Shown piece by piece: positions 26,044-36,600 of a stretch of DNA of 55,097 nucleotides. The DNA lies in assembly GCA_017444525.1 (NCBI GenBank), contig JAFSWL010000047.1, positions 1 through 55,097 on the forward strand, in the 5' to 3' direction. The DNA comes from Alphaproteobacteria bacterium. GTDB taxonomy: Bacteria > Pseudomonadota > Alphaproteobacteria > RF32 > CAG-239. The translations under genes and the position numbers were made by a program. Under the pieces are notes generated by a model that did no database searches, was not told the DNA's origin, and was given only the letters and a program-made list of their open reading frames with translations. Position 1 is the first letter of the stretch. Each line of letters begins with the position of its first letter.

Positions 26044-27363
26044 ATGAAAATAAAATATTTATTGGCCGCATTGCTGATGTTTTTTAGTCAGCCTGCACAT
26101 GCCGAACTGGAAATTGAAGTCAGCGGCGCTACTCGTAGTCCGATGCCGATTGCTATTCCGGAAATGATCGGTTCCAACTCCAACATTTTTACGAAAATTG
26201 CCGGTAAAAACTACGGTGATAAAATTCACGAAGTGATTGCCGCTGATTTGGATAGAAGCGGTTTGTTCAAAGTCATTCCGGAAGGAAGCTATATTGAAAC
26301 GCTTAATTCAATAGATCAGAAACCGAATTTTATAGATTGGCAGGCCATTAAATCCGAGGCTTTAGTACAAAGCAAAATTACCGAGCTGCCGAATAATAAA
26401 CTGCAGGTGGATTTCCGCTTGTGGGATACGGTGGCGGAAAAACAACTTTTGGGTAAGTCGTTTACATCTACTACCGATAACTGGCGGCGGATTGCTCATG
26501 TTGTAGCCGATGCAATTTATGAACGTTTGACTGGCGATAAGGGTTATTTTAACACCCGCGTGGTCTATGTTTCCGAAAACGGACAGGGGCCGCGTAAGGT
26601 TAAGCGTTTGGCAATTATGGATCAAGACGGCGAAAATCATCGCTTTTTGACCGACGGACATAATTTGGTGTTAACCCCGCGCTTTTCGCCGAATATGCAG
26701 AAAATTACTTATATGGAATATGTCGGCAACAGTCCGCGTGTTTATTTAATGGATTTAAACACGGGTAGTAAGCAAGTTTTGGGTAACTTTCCGGGGATGA
26801 CGTTTGCACCGGTATGGGCACCGGACAGCTCTAAAGTGTTGATGAGCTATGCCAACAAAGGTAAAACCAATATTTTTGAGATGAATCTCAAAACCCGTGC
26901 GGTTAAACAGCTGACGTTTGACAATGCAATTGCCACATCGGCCAGTTATTCGCCTGACGGTTCCAAAATTGTATTCAATTCCGACAAGGGAGGTAATCAG
27001 CAGCTTTATGTAATGGATGCCGGCGGCGGTGAAGCTGAGCGTATCAGCTATGGTAACGGTCGTTATGCCACACCGGTTTGGTCTCCTCGCGGTGATTATA
27101 TTGCCTTTACCAAAATGTCCGGCGGTAAGTTTTATATTGGTGTAATGGCTCCCGATGGCAGCGGTGAGCGGGAATTGGCCGACGGCTTTTTGGTTGAAGG
27201 TCCGACTTGGTCACCGAACGGCCGTGTAATTATGTATTCGCGCCAAGACAGAGGCGGTCCGGTTCGTTTATATACCATTGACTTAACCGGTTATAACGAA
27301 CGTCGCGTCGTAACTCCGTCTGAGGCATCCGATCCGGCATGGTCGCCGTTGTTACCGTTATAA
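26044..27363 (+). CDS. tolB: Tol-Pal system periplasmic protein TolB
   Basis: The 439-residue protein has a signal peptide (residues 1-20, ending AHA), an N-terminal alpha/beta domain and a six-bladed propeller. Repeats such as [26 protein letters not shown] and [11 protein letters not shown] mark the blades. TolB links TolA and Pal to keep the outer membrane attached during division. Here no tolQ, tolR, tolA or pal gene adjoins it, unlike the usual operon. A strong terminator follows. Confidence 0.95.
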   Translation: MKIKYLLAALLMFFSQPAHAELEIEVSGATRSPMPIAIPEMIGSNSNIFTKIAGKNYGDKIHEVIAADLDRSGLFKVIPEGSYIETLNSIDQKPNFIDWQAIKSEALVQSKITELPNNKLQVDFRLWDTVAEKQLLGKSFTSTTDNWRRIAHVVADAIYERLTGDKGYFNTRVVYVSENGQGPRKVKRLAIMDQDGENHRFLTDGHNLVLTPRFSPNMQKITYMEYVGNSPRVYLMDLNTGSKQVLGNFPGMTFAPVWAPDSSKVLMSYANKGKTNIFEMNLKTRAVKQLTFDNAIATSASYSPDGSKIVFNSDKGGNQQLYVMDAGGGEAERISYGNGRYATPVWSPRGDYIAFTKMSGGKFYIGVMAPDGSGERELADGFLVEGPTWSPNGRVIMYSRQDRGGPVRLYTIDLTGYNERRVVTPSEASDPAWSPLLPL

Positions 27364-27383
27364 TAGTGAGTTATATGCAAGAG

Positions 27384-27417
27384 AAACGGCGCAGAGTATA
27401 ATGGCGCCGTTTTTTTG
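27384..27417 (+). terminator. Intrinsic terminator after tolB
   Basis: aaacggcgc (27384-27392) pairs with gcgccgttt (27404-27412), followed by a run of T to 27416. Confidence 0.8.
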
Positions 27418-27430
27418 ATTAAGGTTTGTG

Positions 27431-28576
27431 ATGAAAAAACAAGATATAAAAGTTGACTTTGATAACAGTATTCTGGCTTTAAGCAATTCGCTTTTGCGCC
27501 ATTACGGGGTAGAAACCGAATATAAATCACTGCCGATTTTGGATAAGGAATTGGCGGTTGGCTATCAGAATGTGGTGTTGCTGATTCTTGACTGTTTCGG
27601 CAAAAATATTCTGGAATATCATCTAAATCCGCATGATTTTTTATATATGCATCGGGTGGCTGATATTTCAACGGTTTTTCCGCCGACCACCGCCGCCGCT
27701 ACCATAACTTTTCATTCCGGCCTGCCGCCGATAGCTTCCGGCTGGATCGGCTGGATGAACTATTTTCCGCAATACGGCCGCATAATTGAAAATTTCCGCA
27801 ATGTTGACTTTTATACCGGAGAAGAGTTGACCACACCGCATCCGGCGGAAACGATTTTGAAATATAAAACCATTTACAAAAAAATTACCGAGCAGAATCC
27901 CGAAGTGGAATATCATCGGGTGTTTCCGGCCTTTGTCGAGGGCGGGGCGGGAACTTTCGATGAACTTTGCGAAGGAATAAAAAAAGCAATACAGTCAAGC
28001 GACAAGCGCAAGATTATTTCCGCTTATTGGACCGAGCCGGACCATACCATGCACTATAACGGCATACACTCGACGCAAGCGGCGGTGCTGATACGCGAGA
28101 TAAATGACAAACTCGAAGAAATGTGTGCCGGTTTGCACAATACATTGGTGATTATCTCCGCAGACCACGGGGCCATAGATGTTGATGACATAGTCATGAA
28201 ATATCCGGATTTGCTCGATACGTTCCGCTTACCGCCTACGATTGAATCGCGTTGCATTTCTTTTTGGATTAAAGACGGTTGCCATGATGAGTTTGTGCAT
28301 TTGTTTAATAAATATTACGGCGAGGAGTTTGTACTTTTTACTAAGGAAGAATTTTTGCAAGCGCATATTTTGGGATACGGCAAACAACATCCGCTGATTA
28401 GCGCTATGCTCGGTGAATATGTGGCGATTGCTACCGGTACACTATCAATTAATTACGATTCGGGTAAACGCGAGAAAAAGTTGTTTAAGGCCACTCACGC
28501 CGGATATACCAAAGAGGAAATGACGGTGCCGCTGATTTTGGTAAAGTGCGAAAAAATATTTGACAAAAACAGATAA
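27431..28576 (+). CDS. Alkaline phosphatase superfamily phosphodiesterase / nucleotide pyrophosphatase
   Basis: The 381-residue protein is of the type I phosphodiesterase and nucleotide pyrophosphatase branch. Metal and nucleophile motifs are VVLLILDCFGKN (Asp), the STVFPPTTAAATITFHSG segment with the catalytic Thr, WTEPDHTMH, and ISADHGAIDVDD. No signal peptide is visible, so it is probably cytoplasmic. ATG 27431 follows AAGG; GTG 27428 directly before it is the alternative. The substrate is unknown. Confidence 0.8.
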   Translation: MKKQDIKVDFDNSILALSNSLLRHYGVETEYKSLPILDKELAVGYQNVVLLILDCFGKNILEYHLNPHDFLYMHRVADISTVFPPTTAAATITFHSGLPPIASGWIGWMNYFPQYGRIIENFRNVDFYTGEELTTPHPAETILKYKTIYKKITEQNPEVEYHRVFPAFVEGGAGTFDELCEGIKKAIQSSDKRKIISAYWTEPDHTMHYNGIHSTQAAVLIREINDKLEEMCAGLHNTLVIISADHGAIDVDDIVMKYPDLLDTFRLPPTIESRCISFWIKDGCHDEFVHLFNKYYGEEFVLFTKEEFLQAHILGYGKQHPLISAMLGEYVAIATGTLSINYDSGKREKKLFKATHAGYTKEEMTVPLILVKCEKIFDKNR

Positions 28577-28622
28577 GAGGTTTATAGTAATAGCAATAAA
28601 TCATTCTTATAGGAGAGCTGAA

Positions 28623-31028
28623 ATGTCTGCGTATAAAATTTATGACAAAGAAATAACGGAAATTGACAACAATATTGTTACGGTAAATCAGTATTTTGAG
28701 CAAGCAAAAGAAGCCTACCTTAAAGATGGTGCTTATGATATGACTTTTCTGCCGGTTGCTGAAGATGCGGCTAAAATTATGCGTTTTCCGTTGGTTTGTA
28801 ATGAATACGGCTATAAGAACAATGCCGACAAAAATGCTTATGCATATATTATGCAAAAAACATTGGAAAAAACCTTTGAACAAGGTAATCCTGCGCATGA
28901 TAGTGCACTTATCATAGCTATGTCGAGTGAAAGCGCCAGAGATGACTATAAACCTAACGATGAGGAATATCGGCGCGTAACATATGCTGCAATGAGTGAA
29001 CATATGCGCAAAGATAAAGAATGGTTCGGGAAGTTGACACCGGCAGCGCAATTGGCGGCAATCGGTTTGGAACTGCATGTAATATCTCATGGTTCGACGC
29101 CGAGTTTGCAATATGAAGAAGGGTTGAAATTAGACTTTACCGATACTCCGGAACATACCTATTCCGCCGATTTGGAGCAGGCAGCAAATATGGTATTGCA
29201 ACAGGTATATCAACGCCGAGAATATTCCGGTAGCTTTGTAGATATCAAGCCGATGGGATATTCTCAACTTAAATGGGAAGTTAAGGCTGCGGCGCTTGAG
29301 GCACAATTAAAATCGCACAGTAACAGAGGAACAATTCCGTCATTGCCGGTCTTTGTCGATTTGCTGAAAACTGCCGAAAAACCTGCACAACAGCTTAAAT
29401 TAGCCGAACTTGCCAAAGAACCTGATTTTCAAGAAAGTATGCGTTATGACGGTTTCAGAAATGAATTAAGACAAAGTTTTAAAGATATAGCCCCGTGCGG
29501 TGAGGCAACTCAAAAGCTGTTTTATGAAGTGCTGTATAATTTTGATTTGCGCGGAATTAATGAGCCGAAGTTACAATTAACTGACATCAACTTCGGTACA
29601 TTACAGGCAGCAGTGGCAGAGTGCAAAGCCCAGCGTATTGTTGATGAGGTAAACAATTGGGTAGATTTAAACTACAAAGAAATAGCTAAACTAGATAAGA
29701 AATTAAAAACCGAAAGACTTTCCAAGCAGGAAAAAGAATTTATGGAGAAGCAAATTGATGATTTGCGGAAAAAGAATGTTATAACCGGTATTCCGGATAT
29801 TGAATTGGCGGCCAAATATCGACCGGAATTTTTGGAACAACCGGCAAAGATGACACCGGATTTGTGTGCGGAAATTTTGAATAAGTACAGTGGTAAACTT
29901 TCTCCGCAAACTCAGCTCGAGATGATGACTAAAGTAGTTGAAAATATGTTGGTAAATCGCAATAAGGATGAAGAAAACTATTATCTGATGAACAATTATA
30001 TTGAGCGTGCGGCCAATCTTAATACTTCTTCACAAGCAATGAAAAAGTTTTGTAAAGCATTGGAGCTGGTAATTGTGGTTACTCAAGAGCAGTATGATAA
30101 AGATAAATCGCATATAAATAAATCACTAAAGGCCAAAGCAGATTTGCGTGAGGCAGAAAGAGATAAAGAACTGTTTAACAGTGCCTATGTTAAATATACG
30201 GATTTGTTGTCAATTAAGCACCAAATTGAGGTATTATATAGTAACAATGACTATAAATGTGTTGAGCCGAACAAAGAATCTGTAACCGCTGCTTGGGAAG
30301 AAATTAAAAACGGTAAAGCGGCAAAATTGAAATTCGAGCCGAAAACAGGTTTGGGCAGACTTATGATGAATAAGAACGCCAAAAAAATCGAACAGGAAAT
30401 GCAAGATATTGTCACCAAATTTAATTCCTATGTGGAAGAATTTGCGCTGAGTTCAGAGTTTAAGTATGTTAAAGAGGTAAGTGATGTGAGTAACAGTAAG
30501 GACGGAACATATCTTAGTGCACTACATCAAAAAGAAGAAAAAATAGCTCAGCTGGAGAGGAAAATCATCAGAAATAATTACGATTTTACTGCCAATGAAG
30601 AAAAGCGGGTTGCGGCATTCGAAAGGTTTAAGATTGTCGATAAATTTGCAGCATTGGAACAGCAATTTGAAGAGCGTTCAAAAGAAATGCAAGGGCGTGC
30701 TCGTACCGATTTGGCAATGCAATTCGGCGAACAGCAATTTGAAGAGCGTTCAAAAGAAATGCAAGGGCGTGCCCGCACAGATTTGGCAATAGCGGGATTG
30801 GTTAAAGAAGAAGAGATGGCGCAAGGGATTTATAAAGCAAAAATTGCCGAATTACGACAGTCGATAAAAGACGGCGTAAAGCAGGATATGACTGACCGCG
30901 GTGTTAATGAAAAGCCGAGCATTGATAATCCGAATGAAGTCGGTAAGCCGATGACCGCCGAGGGAACAAAGAAAATTCGCAAAAACATGAAGGACTTGAA
31001 ACAGTATAAACAGCTTGTGAAAGAATAA
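28623..31028 (+). CDS. Large helical protein of unknown function with a 24-residue tandem duplication
   Basis: I do not recognise this 801-residue protein. It has no signal peptide or membrane segment, is highly charged and mostly helical. Coiled-coil stretches occur near residues 345-385 and in the C-terminal third. EQQFEERSKEMQGRARTDLA occurs twice in direct succession (DNA period 72 bp, 30657-30728 and 30729-30792), differing at only a few bases, so the duplication is recent. AGGAG seven bases before ATG 28623 sets the start. It follows the phosphodiesterase gene by 46 nt and may share its transcript. Confidence 0.7.
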   Translation: MSAYKIYDKEITEIDNNIVTVNQYFEQAKEAYLKDGAYDMTFLPVAEDAAKIMRFPLVCNEYGYKNNADKNAYAYIMQKTLEKTFEQGNPAHDSALIIAMSSESARDDYKPNDEEYRRVTYAAMSEHMRKDKEWFGKLTPAAQLAAIGLELHVISHGSTPSLQYEEGLKLDFTDTPEHTYSADLEQAANMVLQQVYQRREYSGSFVDIKPMGYSQLKWEVKAAALEAQLKSHSNRGTIPSLPVFVDLLKTAEKPAQQLKLAELAKEPDFQESMRYDGFRNELRQSFKDIAPCGEATQKLFYEVLYNFDLRGINEPKLQLTDINFGTLQAAVAECKAQRIVDEVNNWVDLNYKEIAKLDKKLKTERLSKQEKEFMEKQIDDLRKKNVITGIPDIELAAKYRPEFLEQPAKMTPDLCAEILNKYSGKLSPQTQLEMMTKVVENMLVNRNKDEENYYLMNNYIERAANLNTSSQAMKKFCKALELVIVVTQEQYDKDKSHINKSLKAKADLREAERDKELFNSAYVKYTDLLSIKHQIEVLYSNNDYKCVEPNKESVTAAWEEIKNGKAAKLKFEPKTGLGRLMMNKNAKKIEQEMQDIVTKFNSYVEEFALSSEFKYVKEVSDVSNSKDGTYLSALHQKEEKIAQLERKIIRNNYDFTANEEKRVAAFERFKIVDKFAALEQQFEERSKEMQGRARTDLAMQFGEQQFEERSKEMQGRARTDLAIAGLVKEEEMAQGIYKAKIAELRQSIKDGVKQDMTDRGVNEKPSIDNPNEVGKPMTAEGTKKIRKNMKDLKQYKQLVKE
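30657..30792 (+). repeat. 72-bp tandem duplication inside a coding region
   Basis: Two adjacent copies (30657-30728, 30729-30792) begin gaacagcaatttgaagagcg. They are almost identical until the end of the second copy and keep the reading frame (24 residues). Confidence 0.85.
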
Positions 31029-31034
31029 GCGATA

Positions 31035-31547
31035 TTAAATACTGTTTAACTTCATTTCGGCTAAGTTGATGACAGTAACACCTTTGTTTGCAGCTGTTTG
31101 ACAAATTTGATATACGCGTCCTTTGTAGCAGTTGTAAGCAATGATAAAATCAGTATGTTGTGCGATATAACGATTGCGGTATATTATGCAAAAACGTTTA
31201 TACCCCACTGCGCATTTATCTGGACATATAAAATCGTCGAAGTATCTTCTGTGCAAAATATAACCGCTGTCATCCTTATCAATCAAGTTTAACTCAGTAG
31301 GACTGCAAATTACCAATATTACGCGAATATGCGGATATTCTTTTTTTATATTCAGAACCGTATCGTAAGCGTCTTGTTCAAATCCGCCGATTTGCCCAAC
31401 AAGAAAATCGGTAACATTTTCTTTTTCTATTAGGCGGATTGCTTGTTTTTTGATGAGTTCTTTAAGTTCAGGCTTGGGGCGGCGTTCACGTTTTCTGTTG
31501 TGCATAAAGTCATAGTCATTACCGAAAAAGGCACAGGTTTTACCCAT
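31035..31547 (-). CDS. SLOG / DUF1273-like protein
   Basis: The 170-residue protein has a Rossmann-like pattern: CAFFGNDYDF at the N-terminus, FLVGQIGGFEQDAY at about residues 48-61, and ADFIIAYN-like HTDFIIAYNCYKG near the C-terminus followed by VTVINL. This matches the SLOG superfamily (YpsA/DUF1273, related to LOG and DprA), whose members bind nucleotides or ligands. I prefer ATG 31547 (MGKTCAFFG); a longer frame to 31610 would run through the terminator of the RNA just upstream. The gene lies directly after that structured RNA and may be controlled by it. Confidence 0.7.
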   Translation of the reverse strand: MGKTCAFFGNDYDFMHNRKRERRPKPELKELIKKQAIRLIEKENVTDFLVGQIGGFEQDAYDTVLNIKKEYPHIRVILVICSPTELNLIDKDDSGYILHRRYFDDFICPDKCAVGYKRFCIIYRNRYIAQHTDFIIAYNCYKGRVYQICQTAANKGVTVINLAEMKLNSI

Positions 31548-31574
31548 TTTGTTCTCGCATTCTGTCCGAACAAT

Positions 31575-31599
31575 AAAAAAACACCGCGATAAGGCGGTG
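31575..31599 (-). terminator. Intrinsic terminator of the structured RNA
   Basis: CACCGC and GCGGTG (31582-31587 and 31594-31599) pair around a 6-nt loop. On the minus strand seven T follow (31581-31575). It lies 28 nt before the ATG of the SLOG-like gene. Confidence 0.75.
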
Positions 31600-31770
31600 G
31601 GTGTTGACAACTAAATCCCAAGGCGTTAGTCCATCTTATTCGGATAAAACCTATTCAATGGCACCCACCTTATGGTGAGTCCATCACAAAATAACTCTTG
31701 CTAAAGCAAAAGTTATCCTGTCATTGGGATTAGGGTTGTCATACCCTCATCGAGTCGGACAATCTCGACA
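31575..31770 (-). ncRNA. Structured RNA of about 195 nt upstream of the SLOG-like gene (unknown class)
   Basis: Read on the minus strand, the predicted transcript starts near 31770. It has a 5' hairpin (TCGAG/CTCGA, 31750-31768). A closing helix of three blocks follows: 31743-31746 with 31599-31602, 31735-31740 with 31606-31611, and 31724-31731 with 31614-31621, 18 bp in all. Inside are a hairpin of ATAACT/AGTTAT with TTGC/GCAA (31691-31716) and one around CACC/GGTG (31658-31684). GATGGACT occurs twice (31684-31677 and 31634-31627). An intrinsic terminator ends it. Either a free small RNA or a terminator-type leader of the SLOG-like gene. I cannot match it to 6S, RNase P, tmRNA or a known riboswitch. 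Confidence 0.6.
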
Positions 31771-31776
31771 GTACGA

Positions 31777-31805
31777 AGTTTAAGAGACTAAAATACAAAA
31801 TGCAA
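31777..31805 (-). promoter_or_regulatory. Promoter of the structured RNA
   Basis: On the minus strand TTGCAT (31805-31800) and TAAACT (31782-31777) are exactly 17 nt apart. Transcription would begin near 31770, just where the 5' hairpin of the RNA starts. Confidence 0.5.
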
Positions 31806-31873
31806 TTATTTTATAAAAGATGTTAACTAAAAAATAACGCTTAAGCAATAATATAAGCTCAGAGGGGAAGATA

Positions 31874-33025
31874 ATGAACGATAAGGCTTTTTTACGATAC
31901 GCTCTGGAACAGTCTTTTATCCGTCCGTGCAATACCGCGGCGGAGAATATGATATTACATTACGAACCATCATCTTCTCGGGGTTACGTTTTTACAGATA
32001 AAAAGCATCTTAATCTAATACCTTATTTTCTACCGTTTTCACAAGCAAAAAAATATGCCGAAACGGTAGCAAGCGATATAAGCCATAATCAGCAAATATT
32101 TGCAGAATACGAACGTTATAAACACGATTTAACCGAAAACATTATTATTCCCGAAAATATGCCGGAACTTAAAAAAGCTCATCAAGTGCTTAATTTGCAA
32201 CAAGTTAATCGACAATCAGCGCAAAAGAAAAAAATTACGGCAGCCGTAATTCCGGCAACATTTACCTATAAGATGAAAGAAATTCATCTGCAATATCAAA
32301 TAATTTTTCAAAAAGTGCAGAACGAATTGCAAAAGAATCCCGATGCGGTAAATTTGTCGCTTATTCGTGATTTTGCCAAGCAATATAGCGATAATATGCG
32401 GTATTTTAGCTTATTACATCCGTTTTATCGCTTAAATAAAAAGCGAATGAATTATTATATCAATGAAGCGGCACAGATTTTGAAATCATCTCATCCATTA
32501 GATGAAGATTATTGTATATCTCATTGTTTTTATGATGTAAAATTATTTGGTAAAATAGTTTCTCAACGCTGTACCAATATGTTATCGGAATATTTGGTGC
32601 AATTGAAGCAAATGTCGCATCAGCCTAAGCTCTTAAATTTGGTACAAATACTGTTGGCTAATCGCAATAAATACTTAAAAGAAGCGGAAAAATACGCTAC
32701 CGATAAAAAGATCACCGATGTTGAACGCATAGCAACCTTGCGCCATGGTATTCAGATACTGTTTGAAAAATATGCGTTTCTTTGTTATTTGGATGGTGTA
32801 CGTTTTGTGTTTGAAAATAAATTTTTAAATGAATGTCCGGAACCGCGGCACCCGCCGTTACCGACCGTATCTCCACAAGAAGAATTGAAAGTCGTATCGC
32901 TTATAGTGGCAGAAAGCTATAAAATAGATGCTATATCCGGAAAAATAAAGAAGTTATATCTTGAGGCTGTGCAAGATTACGAAACAGAGTTTAATCAACT
33001 GGATAATCTTATTTCGTCTAATTAA
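31874..33025 (+). CDS. Helical protein of unknown function
   Basis: I do not recognise this 383-residue protein. No signal peptide or membrane helix is visible. It is rich in Lys, Gln, Tyr and Leu and appears all-helical, with a likely coiled coil near residues 95-160. AGAGGGGAAG upstream of ATG 31874 supports translation. It stands alone between the divergent RNA/SLOG locus and a convergent MBL gene. Base composition and style match the nearby unknown proteins rather than the housekeeping genes. Confidence 0.65.
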   Translation: MNDKAFLRYALEQSFIRPCNTAAENMILHYEPSSSRGYVFTDKKHLNLIPYFLPFSQAKKYAETVASDISHNQQIFAEYERYKHDLTENIIIPENMPELKKAHQVLNLQQVNRQSAQKKKITAAVIPATFTYKMKEIHLQYQIIFQKVQNELQKNPDAVNLSLIRDFAKQYSDNMRYFSLLHPFYRLNKKRMNYYINEAAQILKSSHPLDEDYCISHCFYDVKLFGKIVSQRCTNMLSEYLVQLKQMSHQPKLLNLVQILLANRNKYLKEAEKYATDKKITDVERIATLRHGIQILFEKYAFLCYLDGVRFVFENKFLNECPEPRHPPLPTVSPQEELKVVSLIVAESYKIDAISGKIKKLYLEAVQDYETEFNQLDNLISSN

Positions 33026-33034
33026 TTGATTGCA

Positions 33035-33655
33035 TCAAAACATCATCTCTTGTCTGACTGTTGTCGGTTCGGTGTGTCCGGAATAAAGGATTGTGTCAGC
33101 TGGTAGGGTAAAGATTTTGTTTTTTATGCTTTGCATCAGTTGATTATAGTTTCCTCCTGGAATATCGGTACGACCGACACTTTGCTTAAATATTGTATCT
33201 CCGACAAATGCCGAATTATTGGCAGCATCATAATAGACCACCCCATCCTGAGTATGCCCCGGAGTATGAAACACTTTCAATTTAATATTAGGATTTGCGC
33301 TTAAAACAATCTCAGTATCTTCATCAAAATATTCGGCAGAAAATAGAGTTATATCTCCACCGAAAAATGACGATAAATTAAATGTCGGATTTGTTAAATA
33401 ATCTTTTGCGTTACGATGTGCTAAATAGGGGATATGTAATTCTTTACTGACTTCTGCCACAGCTCCGATATGGTCAAAATGCCCATGCGTAATCAGAATT
33501 TTTTCAATTATCCAATCATTGTCTTTGATAATTTGCAACAATCGTTCAGCTTCAGCTCCGGCATCAATCAAAAAACCGTGTTTTGACTGTTCATCAATAT
33601 AAAAATAAGCGTAGGTCTCAATAATCCCTTTAACCGGAATTTGTCTGATTATCAT
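33035..33655 (-). CDS. MBL-fold metallohydrolase (glyoxalase II-like)
   Basis: The 206-residue protein has the metallo-beta-lactamase motif THGHFDHIG (about residues 56-64), then HTPGHTQDGVVYY, FVGDTIF and the C-terminal YSGHTEPTTV. This pattern is that of hydroxyacylglutathione hydrolase-like enzymes with two metals, though it is shorter than true GloB. It probably hydrolyses a thioester. It is downstream of and likely cotranscribed with the large gene at 33670-37476 (14-nt gap). Confidence 0.88.
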   Translation of the reverse strand: MIIRQIPVKGIIETYAYFYIDEQSKHGFLIDAGAEAERLLQIIKDNDWIIEKILITHGHFDHIGAVAEVSKELHIPYLAHRNAKDYLTNPTFNLSSFFGGDITLFSAEYFDEDTEIVLSANPNIKLKVFHTPGHTQDGVVYYDAANNSAFVGDTIFKQSVGRTDIPGGNYNQLMQSIKNKIFTLPADTILYSGHTEPTTVRQEMMF

Positions 33656-33669
33656 ATAATATCCTTTAT

Positions 33670-36600
33670 TTAACCGTTTGTATTTCCTCTGTTCTGCGTC
33701 ATTGTTCTGGTATCCAATGTTGTAGCTCTGATTGGAGCTGCGCTTGGGAACCTTTGTTGTCCGCTTTTTTCCAATGCAGTTATTTGCTTTAACAGTTTAT
33801 TATCCTCACCGGCTACTTTAGCTATATCACTTTTAATTTGAGTAAGCTCCTCTGCTGTAATATTTCCGCTTCCGCGTATTCTATGCAATCCTTCCTTATC
33901 TAGTGTGTATGTCTGAAGATTACCTTTATCATCTGTTATCATAACTCCGTTTTTACCGACAGACACAGCTCTTCCATCTTCAACTGATGTTGTCAGATTT
34001 CCTTTGATATATAAATCACGCGCACGATTTTCAAAATAAGAAACATTATCTTGAGCATTTGCATCGGCTAAAGCTACTTTATCATGGATGTGGTGACAAT
34101 ACTTACTCGGAGGGCAATCTTTATATTCCAATACACCGCCTTTCTGATTTACCAGTCCGCGTTTTTCCAATGCTGCTTCATGGTTATGCATAAACTTCTT
34201 TTCTCCGTCTGTCAGCGTCTCCTGATCTTTTAAGGCTAAATCGTTATACGCCACATTATTCTTAACTATTGTCTGCAACGCTATTCTTTCTGCCATTCTT
34301 ACGCTGTCTTTTATTGTACCTATCGAACCGCCGCAATGATACATACCTTTTTCGTCTTTATAAGCCCAGTCAATACCACTGCCTCCGAAACGCTGTGTTC
34401 CATCACTATTATAATCCGGCATCAGGTGTTGTACAAGTGCCGTATCCATTACCTTATTATCAATAAATAAATGACAATTTCCGGTAAGTTCTCCATTTTC
34501 ATCGATTTGATATTTAAATCCGTTAACTTCATGTATAGGAACTGAAGCTTCTGAAGAGTTATCCTCATGTTGTTCTTGTTTAGTTTCTGCTTGTGCACCG
34601 GTTTGTTCAGTCTCAAGAGCGGCTTTTTGTTGCTCCCTGATTTCACTCATATCCATCTGATCGGCCGGCTTTTCAATCACTCCGAGATTGACGGCTTGTG
34701 CACCGGTTTGTTCAGCCTCAGGAGCGGCTTTTTGTTGCTCTCTGATTTCACTCATATCCATCTGATCGGCCGGCTTTTCAACCACTCCGAGATTGACGGC
34801 TTGTGCACCGGTTTGTTCAGTCTCAGCTTTTTGTTGCTCTGCTTCGAGCTTGGTAACGGCGGTATCATGCACCAATCCTTTACCATTTGCATATATTTTG
34901 TTTTCATCATAATTTGCCGGTGTTTCTTTTACATTACCGCTATTATCGGCAATATACGACTTCACATCGCCATTTTCATCGGTTACTTCAAATTTGGTTA
35001 TATGCAATTCGGATTGGTCATTTTTAAAATCAACAACACTTACGATTTTGGCTCCTTCCGGAATATTTTCGTTACCACTTGCCGCAACAACTCCTTCATT
35101 GGTGGTTAACTTTACCTCTCCGGTATCTGTATGAGCCAACTGCTCGTGTCTTTCCATATCCAATTCCGATGATTTTATAACGGTATCAACACTCTTTTCA
35201 TATCCTATAACCGTGTCATTATGTTTCAATTCCTCGGTACTGGTGGTAATTGTTGCGTCTAAATCCTCTCCAGTAATCTCTACCGAATTATTACCGAAAT
35301 CAATCTCAGGATGATGATTGAGATAATTGCCGCGAGCCGCGTTCAGATTGTCCTCCAAATTTCCGCTGTCTGCTATTGAAACATCTTCATTGTTTACCAC
35401 AAAACCTACTTCCGGCAATCCGGTTGAAGGCTTTTCTGCTTCATGAAACACTTCATGGACACCAGTCGTTGACTCATGCTGTATAGTAGGAGCTTCATGG
35501 TGGTGTGCACTTCCGATTACCTCAATTTCATCAAGCTGACTGCCGTCAATTTCTTCCTGCGGACGATAAATATTCATATCAAACTCATGATTGAGCTCAG
35601 CCTCTTTATAGGCATCCATAAACTCTTTTTCTCCGGCTTCGATTGATTTAATATCCACCGGAGTATTATTGTTTTCCGCAGCTTGATGTGTCATACTTGC
35701 GACAGCTTGCGATGCGGCCAAACCGATAAAGGTACCGGTAAATGAACCGATAAAGGCTTTACGGGCTGCTTCCATCTTTTTGCCCTGCGGTGCTTCTAAA
35801 TATGCTCTATATGAGGTATTTGCCGCATTGGTTGCGGTTAAAACATTCATCCAGCCGCGATTGGCAAAAGTATCAATAATTTTTTTACCGGCATTCAGCG
35901 GATTTAAGTTATTTACATCTGACAACTTATTAATCAGATTACCGGCGCTTTCCGAAATTTGATTCCATCCTTGATTGGCAATATCACCGATTGAGGCTGA
36001 GCCGGAAAGCATTGAACCGGTTAAATTGCCGGCGATTCCGAAGTTGCCGTTGGTTATACCATTAATACCGGCGCATGTGGAAATAGCGGCTGATACGACA
36101 GATAATGCCACTCCGGCAATTTTTGCTTTATTTTTATTATCCGACCAATACTCCTTAAAAGTCATACCGGTTGCTGCTTTTTGAGCTTTGTATTCATCAA
36201 ATACCTTTTTGCCGGCTTTGAATGTATTATATCCGACATAAGCCATGGTAGCTCCCGGACCACCGATTGAAGAAATAGCCAATGATTTTGCCAACGGATA
36301 CAGTCTGGGATGAGTTTTAGTCATATGTTCGTCAAAAGTTTTGACTCTATTCCATAATTTACCGATTCCGGTTTTTTCTTTGAATCCTTCGGCAAAATCT
36401 TCAACTTGCCGTGCCGGAGAAGCTACTGCAGCACAAATAGCGGCCGAAGAAGCGCGAATCGGAGATCTTTTCCCGTTTAAGGCTGCAGTTGCCGCTGCCA
36501 TTGCATCGTTAGTTGAACTCATCTGCATATCAATATAGGCCTTACGTTCCGCCGGTGTCAGCTTACTGATATCCGTGCCGCGTTCCATTGCTTCAAATGC

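Noticed and set aside
31575..31770. 6S RNA, RNase P RNA, tmRNA or SRP RNA as identity of the structured RNA
   Set aside because: Hallmark sequences of these RNAs are missing, and a 5' hairpin outside the closing helix does not fit 6S.
34591..34840. Regular 105-bp repeats, considered as a CRISPR array
   Set aside because: Whole 105-bp units repeat with no unique spacers and stay in frame within a large gene, so this is a protein repeat.
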